This document shows positions 9,412 through 18,096 of a stretch of 64,000 bases of DNA, piece after piece. Source of the DNA: Fodinibius salicampi (lineage in GTDB: Bacteria; Bacteroidota; Rhodothermia; Balneolales; Balneolaceae); NCBI RefSeq assembly GCF_039545095.1, contig NZ_BAABRS010000001.1:930001-994000 (forward strand), given 5' to 3'. The notes beneath the pieces were generated by a model. That model did not search any database. It was given only the letters and a program-made list of their open reading frames with translations, and had not been told where the DNA came from. How positions within the stretch are numbered: position 1 is the first letter of the stretch; each line of letters begins with the position of its first letter. The position numbers and the translations under genes are program-made.

Positions 9412-10776
9412 ATGAGTGATGCCAATCAACATCAAAAGGAACCAGTGCCCTGGAAGTCTCTTCTTGATATCCTTCGGGGACGGCGTTCCCGCCGCTTCGG
9501 TTTGGGAATGGAAATGGAGTCCGGCCCAATGGCCTATAAGAGCCGCCATCCGGGACTGCCACTTACCGAGGAAGAAGAGGCGCTGCTGACGTTTGCCGCC
9601 TGTGGAATTACCGGTCATGCCCTGGGCGACCTCGTTTACGATTCCGGAGAGGGCGGCACGATACTCGCGGGGCTGGCCGGACGAACGGTGCCGAGCGGTG
9701 ATGCTATCCAAACCTCTTCTTTGATTGTTATGAACCAGGAGGCCAGTTATTTCATTAAACGGCCCCAGGACTTTCCGCCCGAAGCGATCTCCGAACTTGC
9801 CGGGCTAGCAGAGCAGGGAAATTACCTTGAACTCTATCAGCGCAGCCGGGTAAAGATTCGCGACGGACGATCGAACCCGCCACTGGAGCCGTTCTTCAAT
9901 ATCAACTGCAACCGATGGTCGCTCTACGATCCATCGGCCACCTATTTCCTTCCGGTCGAAGACTTCACACTGATGTATATTAATGCCCTGCTCGAAATTT
10001 TCAATGAGCACAATGGCATCTATCCGCTGGATGAACGTGCGTGCTTCCGGCCCGCGGGAGTCAAACAATTTGCCAAAAGTCGCGGTGGACACCTTATCGA
10101 CGATCCCCGCCGGGAACGCTCTATTACCGTCCAGCAGCTGGAGACTCTCGTCACCGAGTTTGTTACGTCCGAAGCCGGTATGATCATCCAGAACCTCGGC
10201 CTGATGACGCAGGCCATGGGACTGGGTGGCTTCCCTCACTGGGCGGCGCATTATTACGGGTGGTTCGAAGCGCTGGGATTTCGCATGAGAGAGATGAAGG
10301 CAACCCAGTATCTGGGAATGGGTTGGCTTTACCGGATGATAGCCAGGCTGCTGAATCGCGATCAACCTGTTCCCCTGGTGGTGGGACTAGATACGAAGGA
10401 TGGCACATCACTGATCAAGCCGTACTGTCCTCCGAACTACTCCTCAATGAAGGAGGCGGTGCATGCGGTGGTGGAAATGAAATGGGGACGCAAAGGCATT
10501 TTCAGAGAGGGCGCTTCCGAAAGTGCATGGCAGGATCCCTCGAAGATCAGTGATGCCGCACCGGAGGTAAGCGAAGCAGCCGTTGAGGCCACGGTCGCCT
10601 ATTGCAGTTATCTATATGAACGGTATGGGCGTTTCCCCGCCTACCAGCCCCCGCTTCGGACTCTGCTCGGATTCCAGGTTAACCACGTAGACACAGAATT
10701 TTATGATCGTTTTTACCGCCCCGAAGCACTAACGGACCTGCAACGAAATCACCTCCGCAACTGGCACAACAAATAA
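9412..10776 (+). CDS. Large nitroreductase-like protein of unknown function
   Basis: 454 residues. The N-terminal part has the hallmarks of nitroreductase-fold proteins: RRSRRFG near residue 25, then LPLTEEEEALLTFAACGITG near 60-80, like the substrate-lid and LLxAAxGxT region of SagB/thiazoline-oxidase relatives. Residues about 255-275 (SEAGMIIQNLGLMTQAMGLG) resemble the NLxLxAxxLGLG helix that packs on FMN. The remainder (PFFNINCNRWSLYDPSATYF; LLGFQVNHVDTEFYDRFYRPEALT) has no match that I know. FMN binding is therefore likely but not certain, and the reaction is unknown. A strong ribosome site (AAAGGAGA) precedes ATG 9412. The base composition is markedly richer in G and C than the AT-rich flanks, which hints at transfer. 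Confidence 0.5.
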   Translation: MSDANQHQKEPVPWKSLLDILRGRRSRRFGLGMEMESGPMAYKSRHPGLPLTEEEEALLTFAACGITGHALGDLVYDSGEGGTILAGLAGRTVPSGDAIQTSSLIVMNQEASYFIKRPQDFPPEAISELAGLAEQGNYLELYQRSRVKIRDGRSNPPLEPFFNINCNRWSLYDPSATYFLPVEDFTLMYINALLEIFNEHNGIYPLDERACFRPAGVKQFAKSRGGHLIDDPRRERSITVQQLETLVTEFVTSEAGMIIQNLGLMTQAMGLGGFPHWAAHYYGWFEALGFRMREMKATQYLGMGWLYRMIARLLNRDQPVPLVVGLDTKDGTSLIKPYCPPNYSSMKEAVHAVVEMKWGRKGIFREGASESAWQDPSKISDAAPEVSEAAVEATVAYCSYLYERYGRFPAYQPPLRTLLGFQVNHVDTEFYDRFYRPEALTDLQRNHLRNWHNK

Positions 10777-10982
10777 TAAACATCTCTTGTATGAGGATTT
10801 TTACTCTTCCTGTCACTTTATATGGTTGACTATCTTTCTGTTTTCTTTTTCAGGATAGCCCCATTTAAGAATGATTTTTAAGCGTCAGGATCATTAACAC
10901 ATATTAATTCAGAGCTTTCAAAAAAAATTATTATATAAAAATATTGATATTGATAAAATAAACAGGGATTAGGGAGGGATAT

Positions 10983-12029
10983 ATGTTCATTTCATTTTGG
11001 GTAAAACGTCCAATAGGATTTACAATACCCTTAGCACTATCAATAATGGTGCTGTTGTCGGCCTGTAGCGATGCTGATACACAGCCACAAAATAAAAGTA
11101 CGGTGGAAGTAACGGCTACTCACGATGCTGAGGAAAATAAGCATCTATTTGAAGTGAGTACTAATGAAATCTCATCCGGATGGACAACATTTCAATTTAA
11201 GAATGCATCGGGATATGACCATTTCTTTTTGATCTGGCAAATTCCAGAGGTAGGAATTAAGGCCGCTGAAGCTGCTGGCGAACCACTTCTTGACCATTTT
11301 TACCAGAATATTACCGAACCCTTCCAAATGCAGTTTAATCCATATATAGAGGGTGGCATGGAGTTTGGTGAATTTACAGACAGTTTGGTGGCCACCCTTT
11401 CAGAAACGGCTCCCTGGTTCTTCGATCCTGGAGCTAAAACCATGGGGGGACCGGGATTTACTGCAGCCGGGACCACATCTGAGACTACCGTCCATTTGGA
11501 ACCGGGTGAATACATCATTGAATGCTACGTAAAGAATGAAGACGAGATATTCCATTCCTATATCGGCATGCTCGAACACATAAGTGTTACTGACAACCCA
11601 TCTGATGCCCAAGAACCGGAGCCTACAAAAACCGTAATGATTTCATCTACTGAAGGAATTCAGGTTGAACAGGCTTTAACAGCAGGAAGTCATGTCATTG
11701 AAATATTTTTTAAAGACCAGGAAACGTATGCTCATCTTCAAGGCCACAATGTACAATTGGTAAGGTTAAATGATAAAGAAGATGAAGAGTTGCTAAAGAA
11801 TCTCGCAGCCTGGATGGATTGGAGGAAGCCCGGAAGCCTTGTTAACCGGGCCCCTGAAGGTGCAGAATTCATGGGTGGAACAATGGAAATGACCAAAGGT
11901 GGTACCGCATATTTCCATGTGAATCTGGAGCCGGGGGATTATGCCTGGATTGCGGAAATACCCAATCCTGCTGATCACAATATGTTGAAGATCTTTACTA
12001 TTGCAGAGGAAAGTGATTCTGGAAATTAA
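10983..12029 (+). CDS. Lipoprotein with two cupredoxin-like repeats
   Basis: 348 residues with a lipoprotein signal (LALSIMVLLSAC, lipid cysteine C28). Two related halves follow. The first (about 38-200) contains ISSGWTTFQFKNASGYDHFFLIW and ends in TVHLEPGEYIIECYV...IFHSYIGMLEHI. The second (about 210-345) ends in YFHVNLEPGDYAWIAEIPNPADHNMLKIF. The EPG-Y-hydrophobic-C/A-x-H pattern recalls the end of blue-copper (cupredoxin) folds. The first half keeps a Cys and nearby His residues, and the second has His but no Cys, so metal binding is possible only as an inference. A strong ribosome site (GGGAGGGATAT) precedes the ATG at 10983. The gene stands alone. Confidence 0.6.
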   Translation: MFISFWVKRPIGFTIPLALSIMVLLSACSDADTQPQNKSTVEVTATHDAEENKHLFEVSTNEISSGWTTFQFKNASGYDHFFLIWQIPEVGIKAAEAAGEPLLDHFYQNITEPFQMQFNPYIEGGMEFGEFTDSLVATLSETAPWFFDPGAKTMGGPGFTAAGTTSETTVHLEPGEYIIECYVKNEDEIFHSYIGMLEHISVTDNPSDAQEPEPTKTVMISSTEGIQVEQALTAGSHVIEIFFKDQETYAHLQGHNVQLVRLNDKEDEELLKNLAAWMDWRKPGSLVNRAPEGAEFMGGTMEMTKGGTAYFHVNLEPGDYAWIAEIPNPADHNMLKIFTIAEESDSGN

Positions 12030-12181
12030 GGCTGCTGTCCTTATAGTTTTTGTAGCTAATACAGTGACTTAAATTCTCAACTCTTTGCGTGCATATATAC
12101 AACTATATGTAACATTAGTTAGAACATTTTTTCTATTCAGGTATCATATCTTCCATTGGCTTGTTCAGCAAGGGATAGTCT

Positions 12182-12271
12182 TTATATATGATTGAGACTA
12201 AAGACAAACTGACCATCCGGTGGATGCACGCACCAGTTCTGCATCCGGTCCTCAAGGTCGTTAGTAATCAC
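12182..12271 (-). other. Short reading frame, possible gene remnant
   Basis: A GTG-started frame of 29 codons (ITNDLEDRMQNWCVHPPDGQ, then FVFSLNHI and a stop) lies downstream of the amine-oxidase gene on the same strand. The composition looks protein-like, and in-frame stops close the frame on the upstream side. It could be the tail of a decayed gene or a chance frame. Confidence 0.15.
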
Positions 12272-12294
12272 ATTGGCTTAGAAAACGGAAAAAA

Positions 12295-13362
12295 TTATCG
12301 GGAAAGTAATTGTTTAAGCTGCCGGACCGTTCGTTGGGCACTTTCCACGGCACCATCCATATAACCCGGGAATTCGGTAGCCGTTTCTGATCCTGAAATT
12401 AGCAGCCGGTTATTTAGAAAAGGTTCTTGAAATATGGGGTGCCCATTATGCTGATGAGGGAAAATGGGCTGTTCATAATGGCTATAGGAAAAGGGCTCGT
12501 CTTCCCAGACCAATTCCCGGTATGCTCCATAGCTGTCAGCCTTTTCTCCATAAAAACGGCGGAGCTGTTCAATGACCAGCTTTTTTCGCCGCTCACGGGT
12601 TGCCGCCTGATAGGTATTATTCATAAACCCTTTAAGGGCATAGTGCTTGTTAGTTGAATGATCGTACATTTCACTGACGGGACCTACATTACTAAATATC
12701 GTCCCGCTCGAATCCGAATGGCGCCAAAAGGGTTCCTCAAACGTAAGAGCAACCTTGATGGACTCTGCCATCCAGGTGTGTGTTTGTGAAGCGATATCGG
12801 TAAGCTCGTCAGGCAGGGAAGGAGAGCAATCTATACTATCGGCCAGTAGCTTGGGTGGCAGGGTACTTATGGCAAAATCAGCCTTAATAAGATCGCTATC
12901 TGTTTGGATTTCCAGTGTGGTATCCGTTTTCCGAATAGTTTTTACCGCCTGATCTAAATGGATTTGGTTTTCTTCAAGGCGATCTGCCAATACCTTTATT
13001 ATATTGTTTGTTCCTCCTGTAATACGGCAACTTGGTTCTTCGTTGGGAGGCAAATCAACAAGCTGCGGTGGCGTAACCGACATGGGTTCATAATATCCTT
13101 TACTGCCCATATATTGCTCGCAAATATCAATATCCAGCTTATCAAGTAAATCTAGCAAATGGTGATGTTTCTTGCCTAACCAAGTGGCGCCCATTTCTAT
13201 GGGAGGGGCATCATTCGATCGCAGGGTATATATGCGTCCGCCCAGCCGGCTGCGGGCTTCAAGAATTGTGGACATCACTCCTTTTTTTTGGAGTAGATAA
13301 GCGATGAGCAGACCGGAAAAACCGCCACCAATGATGACAATATCAGGATCAGAAGTTTGCAT
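12295..13362 (-). CDS. FAD-dependent amine oxidase (flavin monoamine oxidase family)
   Basis: 355 residues. The N-terminus has the Rossmann dinucleotide-binding motif IVIIGGGFSGLLIAYLLQKK, followed by an acidic ribose-binding residue and the GG-doublet motif ARSRLGGRIYTL. The C-terminus carries the family motif LLISGSETATEFPGYMDGAVESAQRTV, which contacts the flavin. Both ends are typical of amine oxidases that convert primary or secondary amines to imines with release of H2O2. The protein is about 100 residues shorter than most family members, so part of the substrate domain is reduced. No signal peptide is present, so it is cytoplasmic. The substrate cannot be told. It stands alone on this strand. 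Confidence 0.85.
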   Translation of the reverse strand: MQTSDPDIVIIGGGFSGLLIAYLLQKKGVMSTILEARSRLGGRIYTLRSNDAPPIEMGATWLGKKHHHLLDLLDKLDIDICEQYMGSKGYYEPMSVTPPQLVDLPPNEEPSCRITGGTNNIIKVLADRLEENQIHLDQAVKTIRKTDTTLEIQTDSDLIKADFAISTLPPKLLADSIDCSPSLPDELTDIASQTHTWMAESIKVALTFEEPFWRHSDSSGTIFSNVGPVSEMYDHSTNKHYALKGFMNNTYQAATRERRKKLVIEQLRRFYGEKADSYGAYRELVWEDEPFSYSHYEQPIFPHQHNGHPIFQEPFLNNRLLISGSETATEFPGYMDGAVESAQRTVRQLKQLLSR

Positions 13363-13681
13363 AAAAACATTTCGGAATTTACTTTGAAAAGATCCAAAAG
13401 GTAAATAACCGGCCGTAGTGAAACAAGCTTAAGCTCCCGGAGTCCATAGGAAACTAACCTAATAAAACCGAAGCTCTTAAATTTAGTAGTGAGGACGAAC
13501 CAACGTATTATAATATAAAGAAAAGCCCTCCCCCATTCTTGCTTTCAAATAGTTTTATATCTACTAATTTCAATAGATAATGATTCCCGTTGATCTGCGC
13601 TTGAGCGCAAGGCCGCTAGTTCGAATCGGTACCACAATTTTTGGGCAACCTAACAATTAAACCGTCCGAGGATTTAAGGAA
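13363..13681. other. Intergenic region with a tRNA-like 3' fragment
   Basis: About 320 bases between divergent genes. At 13590-13640 there is a stretch resembling the right half of a tRNA gene: a GCGCTTGAGCGC hairpin, AAGGCC as a variable-loop-like segment, and CTAGTTCGAATC with a T-loop consensus (GTTCGAAT), then GGTACCA. The T-stem does not pair and no 5' half is present, so this is not a working tRNA. A ribosome site (AAGGA) for the next gene lies at the right end. Confidence 0.35.
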
Positions 13682-14536
13682 ATGAATTATTATGAGATTC
13701 CCGCCGATCTATGGCGCCAGGCGCAACATGAACAGAATATTCCATCCTGGTTCGTCGATTTCAGTTTAACGGACCGTTGGAAAAACTACAGCGAGCATAC
13801 TGAGACTGATACTCGATTTACATCGATAGAAATCCAAATGCGGTATACACACAAGCATGGTCAATGTTACCAAATACAGGAGTATATCGTCTGGGATTAC
13901 GAAGTAACCATACGAACAGGCACACTCTGCTACTACCTTAATGTCAATACCGAAGCGTTGCTCCGTTCTCGTCAATTTGCGATGCGGTTCTTATGGGATC
14001 GTACGCTGAATGCATTGGCGAGCTACTACGATCCTACGACTGGTGTTGCAGGTGGCCTGGCCGACATCGGGGTGATCGTGTCCGGCGCATCGCTACCGCC
14101 AATATTTTCAGACATAGCTCAAGGTATTTCGATGGGCCAATTGCTTGATAATATTCAGGATATCACCGATCGTGTTGAGACAAGACTGAATGAAATAGAT
14201 CGTCTTCTTGCTCTTGACGGCACTGAGCTATTTTGCTTTGAGGATGTGAAGTGGCGGCGCAGGTACCAAACTGTCAAGACTTATTCTTCTGTGGAGATAG
14301 TTGAAGTTGAATGTACCGACTGGATTCTGGAAATACCGGAAGGTGAAACTCTGCATATTCCCGAGCAAACTGAAAGAATCTATCCTTTACCTGAACTCGA
14401 CCAAGAAGACACTGGTAGATTCAAGAGTCTTCGCAATGCATACTCAACCGACAAAAGGAACGCCGGCATAGGATTTTTGAAGGACGTGATTAAGAAACAA
14501 GAAATACAGAAAACTGACACTGATAAAAAGAGGTAA
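13682..14536 (+). CDS. Hypothetical protein, 284 residues
   Basis: I do not recognise this family. It starts at ATG 13682 behind a good ribosome site (AAGGA). There is no signal peptide. A moderately hydrophobic, glycine-rich stretch occurs near residues 118-150 (GVAGGLADIGVIVSGASLPP), followed by an amphipathic helix-rich segment (LLDNIQDITDRVETRLNEIDRLL, about 157-179) that could be a short coiled coil. Two cysteines (ELFCFEDVKWRRRY, VECTDWILEIPEG) fall in strand-like stretches. The tail is lysine-rich. It sits next to a possible tRNA scar and before a membrane hydrolase gene, a patch of little-known genes that may be acquired. Confidence 0.5.
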   Translation: MNYYEIPADLWRQAQHEQNIPSWFVDFSLTDRWKNYSEHTETDTRFTSIEIQMRYTHKHGQCYQIQEYIVWDYEVTIRTGTLCYYLNVNTEALLRSRQFAMRFLWDRTLNALASYYDPTTGVAGGLADIGVIVSGASLPPIFSDIAQGISMGQLLDNIQDITDRVETRLNEIDRLLALDGTELFCFEDVKWRRRYQTVKTYSSVEIVEVECTDWILEIPEGETLHIPEQTERIYPLPELDQEDTGRFKSLRNAYSTDKRNAGIGFLKDVIKKQEIQKTDTDKKR

Positions 14537-14541
14537 AACAG

Positions 14542-14598
14542 ATGGGCAAAGAGTATAAACTTATTGAATATATTAAAAGCTTATACGTGGCAGGCTAA
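14542..14598 (+). other. Short reading frame of 18 codons
   Basis: ATG at 14542 follows GAGGTAAAACAG, a plausible ribosome site, five bases after the previous stop. It encodes MGKEYKLIEYIKSLYVAG and then stops. It may be a leader, the start of a truncated gene, or chance. The next 170 bases up to 14771 show no further frame. Confidence 0.15.
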
Positions 14599-14771
14599 CC
14601 GAATCCGAGACGACTGACCTCGCTCCTATCGTTGATAAACCCTCTATCTCATTTATTTACAGGATCTTATATGGATTAATAAATATCTAGTAAAAGTTAT
14701 TATTAATTAAACCTTGATTTAGTAAATTACAATAAAGTTTCGGCAACCATCAGTTAAATAATAGGGATTAT

Positions 14772-16289
14772 ATGGGGAGGGACTATCCAGAAAATACCAT
14801 GACAGAACCTGATGTACAGCTGCAGTCCAACAATCGTTCTGCTCAACCGGTGGGCTTGCTGGTTGTACACGGCATTGGCGATCAGAATCGGGGTGAAACA
14901 CTCGAGGGAGTACTTGAAGGATTGAGGCTGGCATATGGAAATCGACTCCGTGTACAGCGTGAAAAACAAGACTACGCCTTAGTTAAAGGATTTACTCGTC
15001 CTATTCATATTTTCGAAGTATACTGGGCCGATCTTCTGCACGGAGAAACCGTGAAAGGAACCTTTGATATAGACCGCATTTTTGAGATCGCATGGTTCCC
15101 CCTGTTTAACTATAAATCTAATCTGCTTGCGCACGGAATCTCCCGCGGCTATGTATTGCGATGGACCTGGATTCTCGCGCCCCTGAGTTCTTTTCTAGCC
15201 ACTGGTATTCGGGGCGCCCAATTTCTGGCATCAATTGCAACTGGGCTGAAGGAGTCTGGGGGCCAACGTCGTCTCGAACGGAATCAAGAGCAGCCACAAA
15301 CTTTTTGGGAGAATGTTCGCCGCAAACGAGATTCGGCTCTAGAACGAGGCACAGTCCTTGATGATATTCTGGACCAAGTAGCCGGGGACGTGTTCAACTA
15401 TACGCATGGGGTTTTTGAGGCTTTTCCGGAAAAAAGCGAGAAAAACGCCAAGCTTAGCGACAATACAAAAGAAATGCATAAAAGATTTCGCCAGACGGCT
15501 CAGCGAGCCGTCGATCAGGGCTGTCGCGAACTTCAAGTCCTGGCTCACAGCCTTGGTACTGTCGTTGGATTTCGGTCCATGTGCACTGAGAGAACCAAAC
15601 CAATTATAAATACTGAGACCCCCGTTTACTTAAGTCGATTCTACACTATTGGCAGTCCGCTAGAAAAATTTCGTTTTTTCTGGCCCCGACTATTGGAAGA
15701 ATCCACTAACGGTCCGGCCATCACTGCTCCCGACGATTCACACCTTCTGGCAACGAATCAACCACAAGATGAGCACTCTACAATGAGTTGGGATAATTTC
15801 TACAGTCGAAGTGATCTTGTATCCGGAGAGCTACTTTCTTTTGATGGATGGCCTAAACCGACTAACCATAAGGCACGCGGACTTGGAGGGATAATCCGGT
15901 CGCATGTATCTTACAATAGAAATCCAAAATTTCTGTCTCTCCTCGGAGAGGGATTAACCGGAGAAGAACCAACGATAAAAGTAAACAAATTCCGTAACTT
16001 TGGTCAGCAATTCGTTGGAAGTCTTGAGAATTTATTACTGCCGGCCTTGTTGGTCTTCCTTGCCCTTTTGGGTGCCGTTGTTATGGTAGGAATGGGAGGA
16101 GGTGTAGGCTGGATTATTTCCCAACAATTCAAATGGTTCGGTCTTGAAAGTGTGGCGATTGCAATCCGATTCTATTTTCTTGCAGTAATCGTTTTGGGAC
16201 TTACTATTATACCTATCTGGGTGGGAAAATCGAATGCCCAAAAGCTGCATGCTCGTTATTGGTCACCGGAGGAAGATCAAAAGCAGTGA
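14772..16289 (+). CDS. Membrane-anchored alpha/beta hydrolase-like protein
   Basis: 505 residues. GLLVVHGIGDQNRGETLEG (about 28-46) is the HGIG-type oxyanion motif that follows the first core strand of serine hydrolases. LQVLAHSLGTVVGFRSM (about 254-270) gives the nucleophile elbow with S260 in AHSLG. A hydrophobic stretch lies near 130-160, and two or three membrane helices occupy about 417-490 (LLLPALLVFLALLGAVVMVGMGGGVG, then FYFLAVIVLGLTIIPIWVG). A lipase or esterase activity at the inner membrane is inferred, and no substrate can be named. An alternative start is ATG 14799 (MTEPDVQL). Related hydrolases often occur in accessory regions. It lies about 45 bases before a broken outer-membrane gene. 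Confidence 0.65.
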   Translation: MGRDYPENTMTEPDVQLQSNNRSAQPVGLLVVHGIGDQNRGETLEGVLEGLRLAYGNRLRVQREKQDYALVKGFTRPIHIFEVYWADLLHGETVKGTFDIDRIFEIAWFPLFNYKSNLLAHGISRGYVLRWTWILAPLSSFLATGIRGAQFLASIATGLKESGGQRRLERNQEQPQTFWENVRRKRDSALERGTVLDDILDQVAGDVFNYTHGVFEAFPEKSEKNAKLSDNTKEMHKRFRQTAQRAVDQGCRELQVLAHSLGTVVGFRSMCTERTKPIINTETPVYLSRFYTIGSPLEKFRFFWPRLLEESTNGPAITAPDDSHLLATNQPQDEHSTMSWDNFYSRSDLVSGELLSFDGWPKPTNHKARGLGGIIRSHVSYNRNPKFLSLLGEGLTGEEPTIKVNKFRNFGQQFVGSLENLLLPALLVFLALLGAVVMVGMGGGVGWIISQQFKWFGLESVAIAIRFYFLAVIVLGLTIIPIWVGKSNAQKLHARYWSPEEDQKQ

Positions 16290-16332
16290 ATTAACTGATG
16301 TGCTACTGAAACTTATTTATGAGAGGCGATGT

Positions 16333-16982
16333 ATGGGAAAATCTCGGATATATTATCTTGCAAATAGATATTTGTCCATAACTCATCATCACAAAAGACA
16401 TCCAATAAATAAAATAGCCTTCCTACTAATATTAACTATTCTGATGCCTCTTGCGGCACAAGCACAGCAATACTCGGCCGATCCTGTGTCTTCCGGAAGT
16501 CTGTTTCAGAATCAACTCTTCAACAATCACATAAGGATACAACCGTAAAGACCAATGAAAACCGATATTGGATCAATACCGGTCTGGGAGTTGGAACAAA
16601 TGGTATGGCGTTAATTGTTGGTACCCATTATCAGTTTGGCCCAAATTTATTGTCATTTCGAGGATGTGCTACTACAGAAATTTTTGGTGACGAATATTGG
16701 GACATTGGTTTGCTGTATGGCTGGGCAAGCTCAGAATATGATTATCATGTTTCCTTTTCTTCGGGAATTGCTGTTATAGGAGGAAGCCGGTCTGAAGGTG
16801 GCTTGTTTTCCGATACGCCCCGGGACGTTATTTCTGCCCAATTTGGGATCCCGCTGGAAGGACAATTCTTCTGGCGCCCTTTTGGGAACGTTGGACTCGG
16901 ACTATACGGATTTGCAAATCTCAATGCCGAACAGACTTTTGCTGGACTTGCATTATCCGTTCAACTGGGTAAATTGAGATAG
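16333..16982 (+). pseudogene. Outer-membrane beta-barrel-like protein, interrupted by a frameshift
   Basis: ATG 16333 follows a good ribosome site (GAGAGGCG) and opens a frame with a signal peptide (INKIAFLLILTILMPLAAQAQ) that stops at 16548. The frame offset by minus one base continues from about 16495 (SVSESTLQQSHKDTTVKTNE, NRYWINTGLGVGTNGMALIV) to 16982 and reads as a small beta-barrel or outer-membrane protein ending in LALSVQLGKLR. Joining the two gives a coherent secreted protein of about 215 residues. The simplest reading is loss of one base near 16490-16510 (GGAAGTCTGTTTCAG). This may be a true mutation or a sequencing error. Confidence 0.6.
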
Positions 16983-17009
16983 GTATCCCAAATTCAAATA
17001 ACTATTAGG

Positions 17010-17696
17010 ATGGATTTAAAGGACCATTACAATAAAATGTGGACAGCCTCACTTCAAAAATTTAAGAAGCAGCAATTTCAGTTTGACCCCCTGCTTGATG
17101 CCGACGACGATAACCGGTATGGTCTAACTCTATTAGCCCGCCCTTCAGAAGAGGTAAAACAAAGTATTTTAGATGCCCTTGAGGAAATAAAGAGAATTGC
17201 CCCCAGCCAATATTATTATTCCCATCCCGATCTGCATATAACCATACTGTCAATCATTTCCTGTTATCCCTGTTTTTCACCAGATGCAATTGATACAGAG
17301 GAATACTGCAAAATTATTAGTTCTGCCGTTGCTTCGGTTGCTCCCTTCCGTATATCTTTTTGTGGAGTTACGGCCTCCTCTTCCTGTATTCTAATCCAGG
17401 GATTCCCGGGAAACGACCAACTCCAAATATTAAGAAATACCCTCCGGGATACGTTCAGGCAATCCGGGCTGCAACACTCCATCGATAAGCGATATCAGCT
17501 ACAAACAACACACATGACAGCTATTAGATTCAAAGAATCCTTTGCTGAATCGGAGGCATTTGTCAAGGCCATCGAAAATTTAAGAGAAAAAGATTTCGGT
17601 AGTTGCTCGGTTAAGCAGCTAGAACTCGTGGGAAATGATTGGTATCACCGGGAAGAGAAGGTGCAGCGCATTTGCAAATTTAAGCTCTCCAATTAA
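17010..17696 (+). CDS. 2H phosphoesterase superfamily protein (2'-5' RNA ligase-like)
   Basis: 228 residues with two H-h-T motifs about 92 residues apart: H76-I-T78 in HPDLHITILS and H168-M-T170 in QTTHMTAIRF. This pair defines the 2H phosphoesterase fold, which cleaves or joins 2'-5' or cyclic phosphate bonds in RNA or nucleotides. Each motif sits in a strand after a conserved aromatic or acidic stretch, as expected. The N-terminal 35 residues are an extra helix. The physiological substrate is unknown. The start ATG at 17010 lies 27 bases after the broken outer-membrane gene. It converges on the DUF6122 gene with 27 bases between them. Confidence 0.75.
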   Translation: MDLKDHYNKMWTASLQKFKKQQFQFDPLLDADDDNRYGLTLLARPSEEVKQSILDALEEIKRIAPSQYYYSHPDLHITILSIISCYPCFSPDAIDTEEYCKIISSAVASVAPFRISFCGVTASSSCILIQGFPGNDQLQILRNTLRDTFRQSGLQHSIDKRYQLQTTHMTAIRFKESFAESEAFVKAIENLREKDFGSCSVKQLELVGNDWYHREEKVQRICKFKLSN

Positions 17697-17723
17697 TTAG
17701 ACGGATTACAATCGTGTAAAGCA

Positions 17724-18068
17724 TCATAGGAGACAATCAATTCCATCAAGCGCCATATGGATTAAAAGTCCCAGTCCGATTAAATGGAACATATCTATGG
17801 TAGATTTCAATTTCCAATCATCAGCCTTTCGTCCCAATATCAGAGGGAGAATAAACAGCATCCCATATAACACAATTGCAGGGATCGTATGCAGCGGGTG
17901 AAATCCAATCGAACACCGTTCAGGATCATAAATAGGATCAGCAAGCAGGTGATCCAGATCGACAACCATCGTTGCAATCAGGATGACAGTGACGTTCTTC
18001 CACCTCTTACGGTAGAAGTAAAGGGCAACCAGCAAGGGAACTACCAAATGTAAAACAATATGCAGCAT
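17724..18068 (-). CDS. DUF6122-like small membrane protein
   Basis: 114 residues with three to four hydrophobic segments (LHIVLHLVVPLLVALYF; VTVILIATMVVDLDHLL; PAIVLYGMLFILPLILG; FHLIGLGLLIHMALDGID). Conserved-looking polar residues sit at membrane edges: H3/H7, D39-DHL (VVDLDHLLADPIYDP), FHPLHT and IHMALDGID. This pattern of His and Asp is typical of the DUF6122 or YdjM-like membrane metal-hydrolase relatives, but no activity is known. It begins 28 bases after the end of the large secreted lyase gene on the same strand and could be co-transcribed with it. Confidence 0.65.
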   Translation of the reverse strand: MLHIVLHLVVPLLVALYFYRKRWKNVTVILIATMVVDLDHLLADPIYDPERCSIGFHPLHTIPAIVLYGMLFILPLILGRKADDWKLKSTIDMFHLIGLGLLIHMALDGIDCLL

Positions 18069-18096
18069 AGCATGTCAGTTAGAACATCGCCTCAAA

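Noticed and set aside
13590-13640. A complete tRNA gene
   Set aside because: It has a T-loop consensus, but the T-stem does not pair and no acceptor 5' half, D-arm or proper anticodon arm is present.
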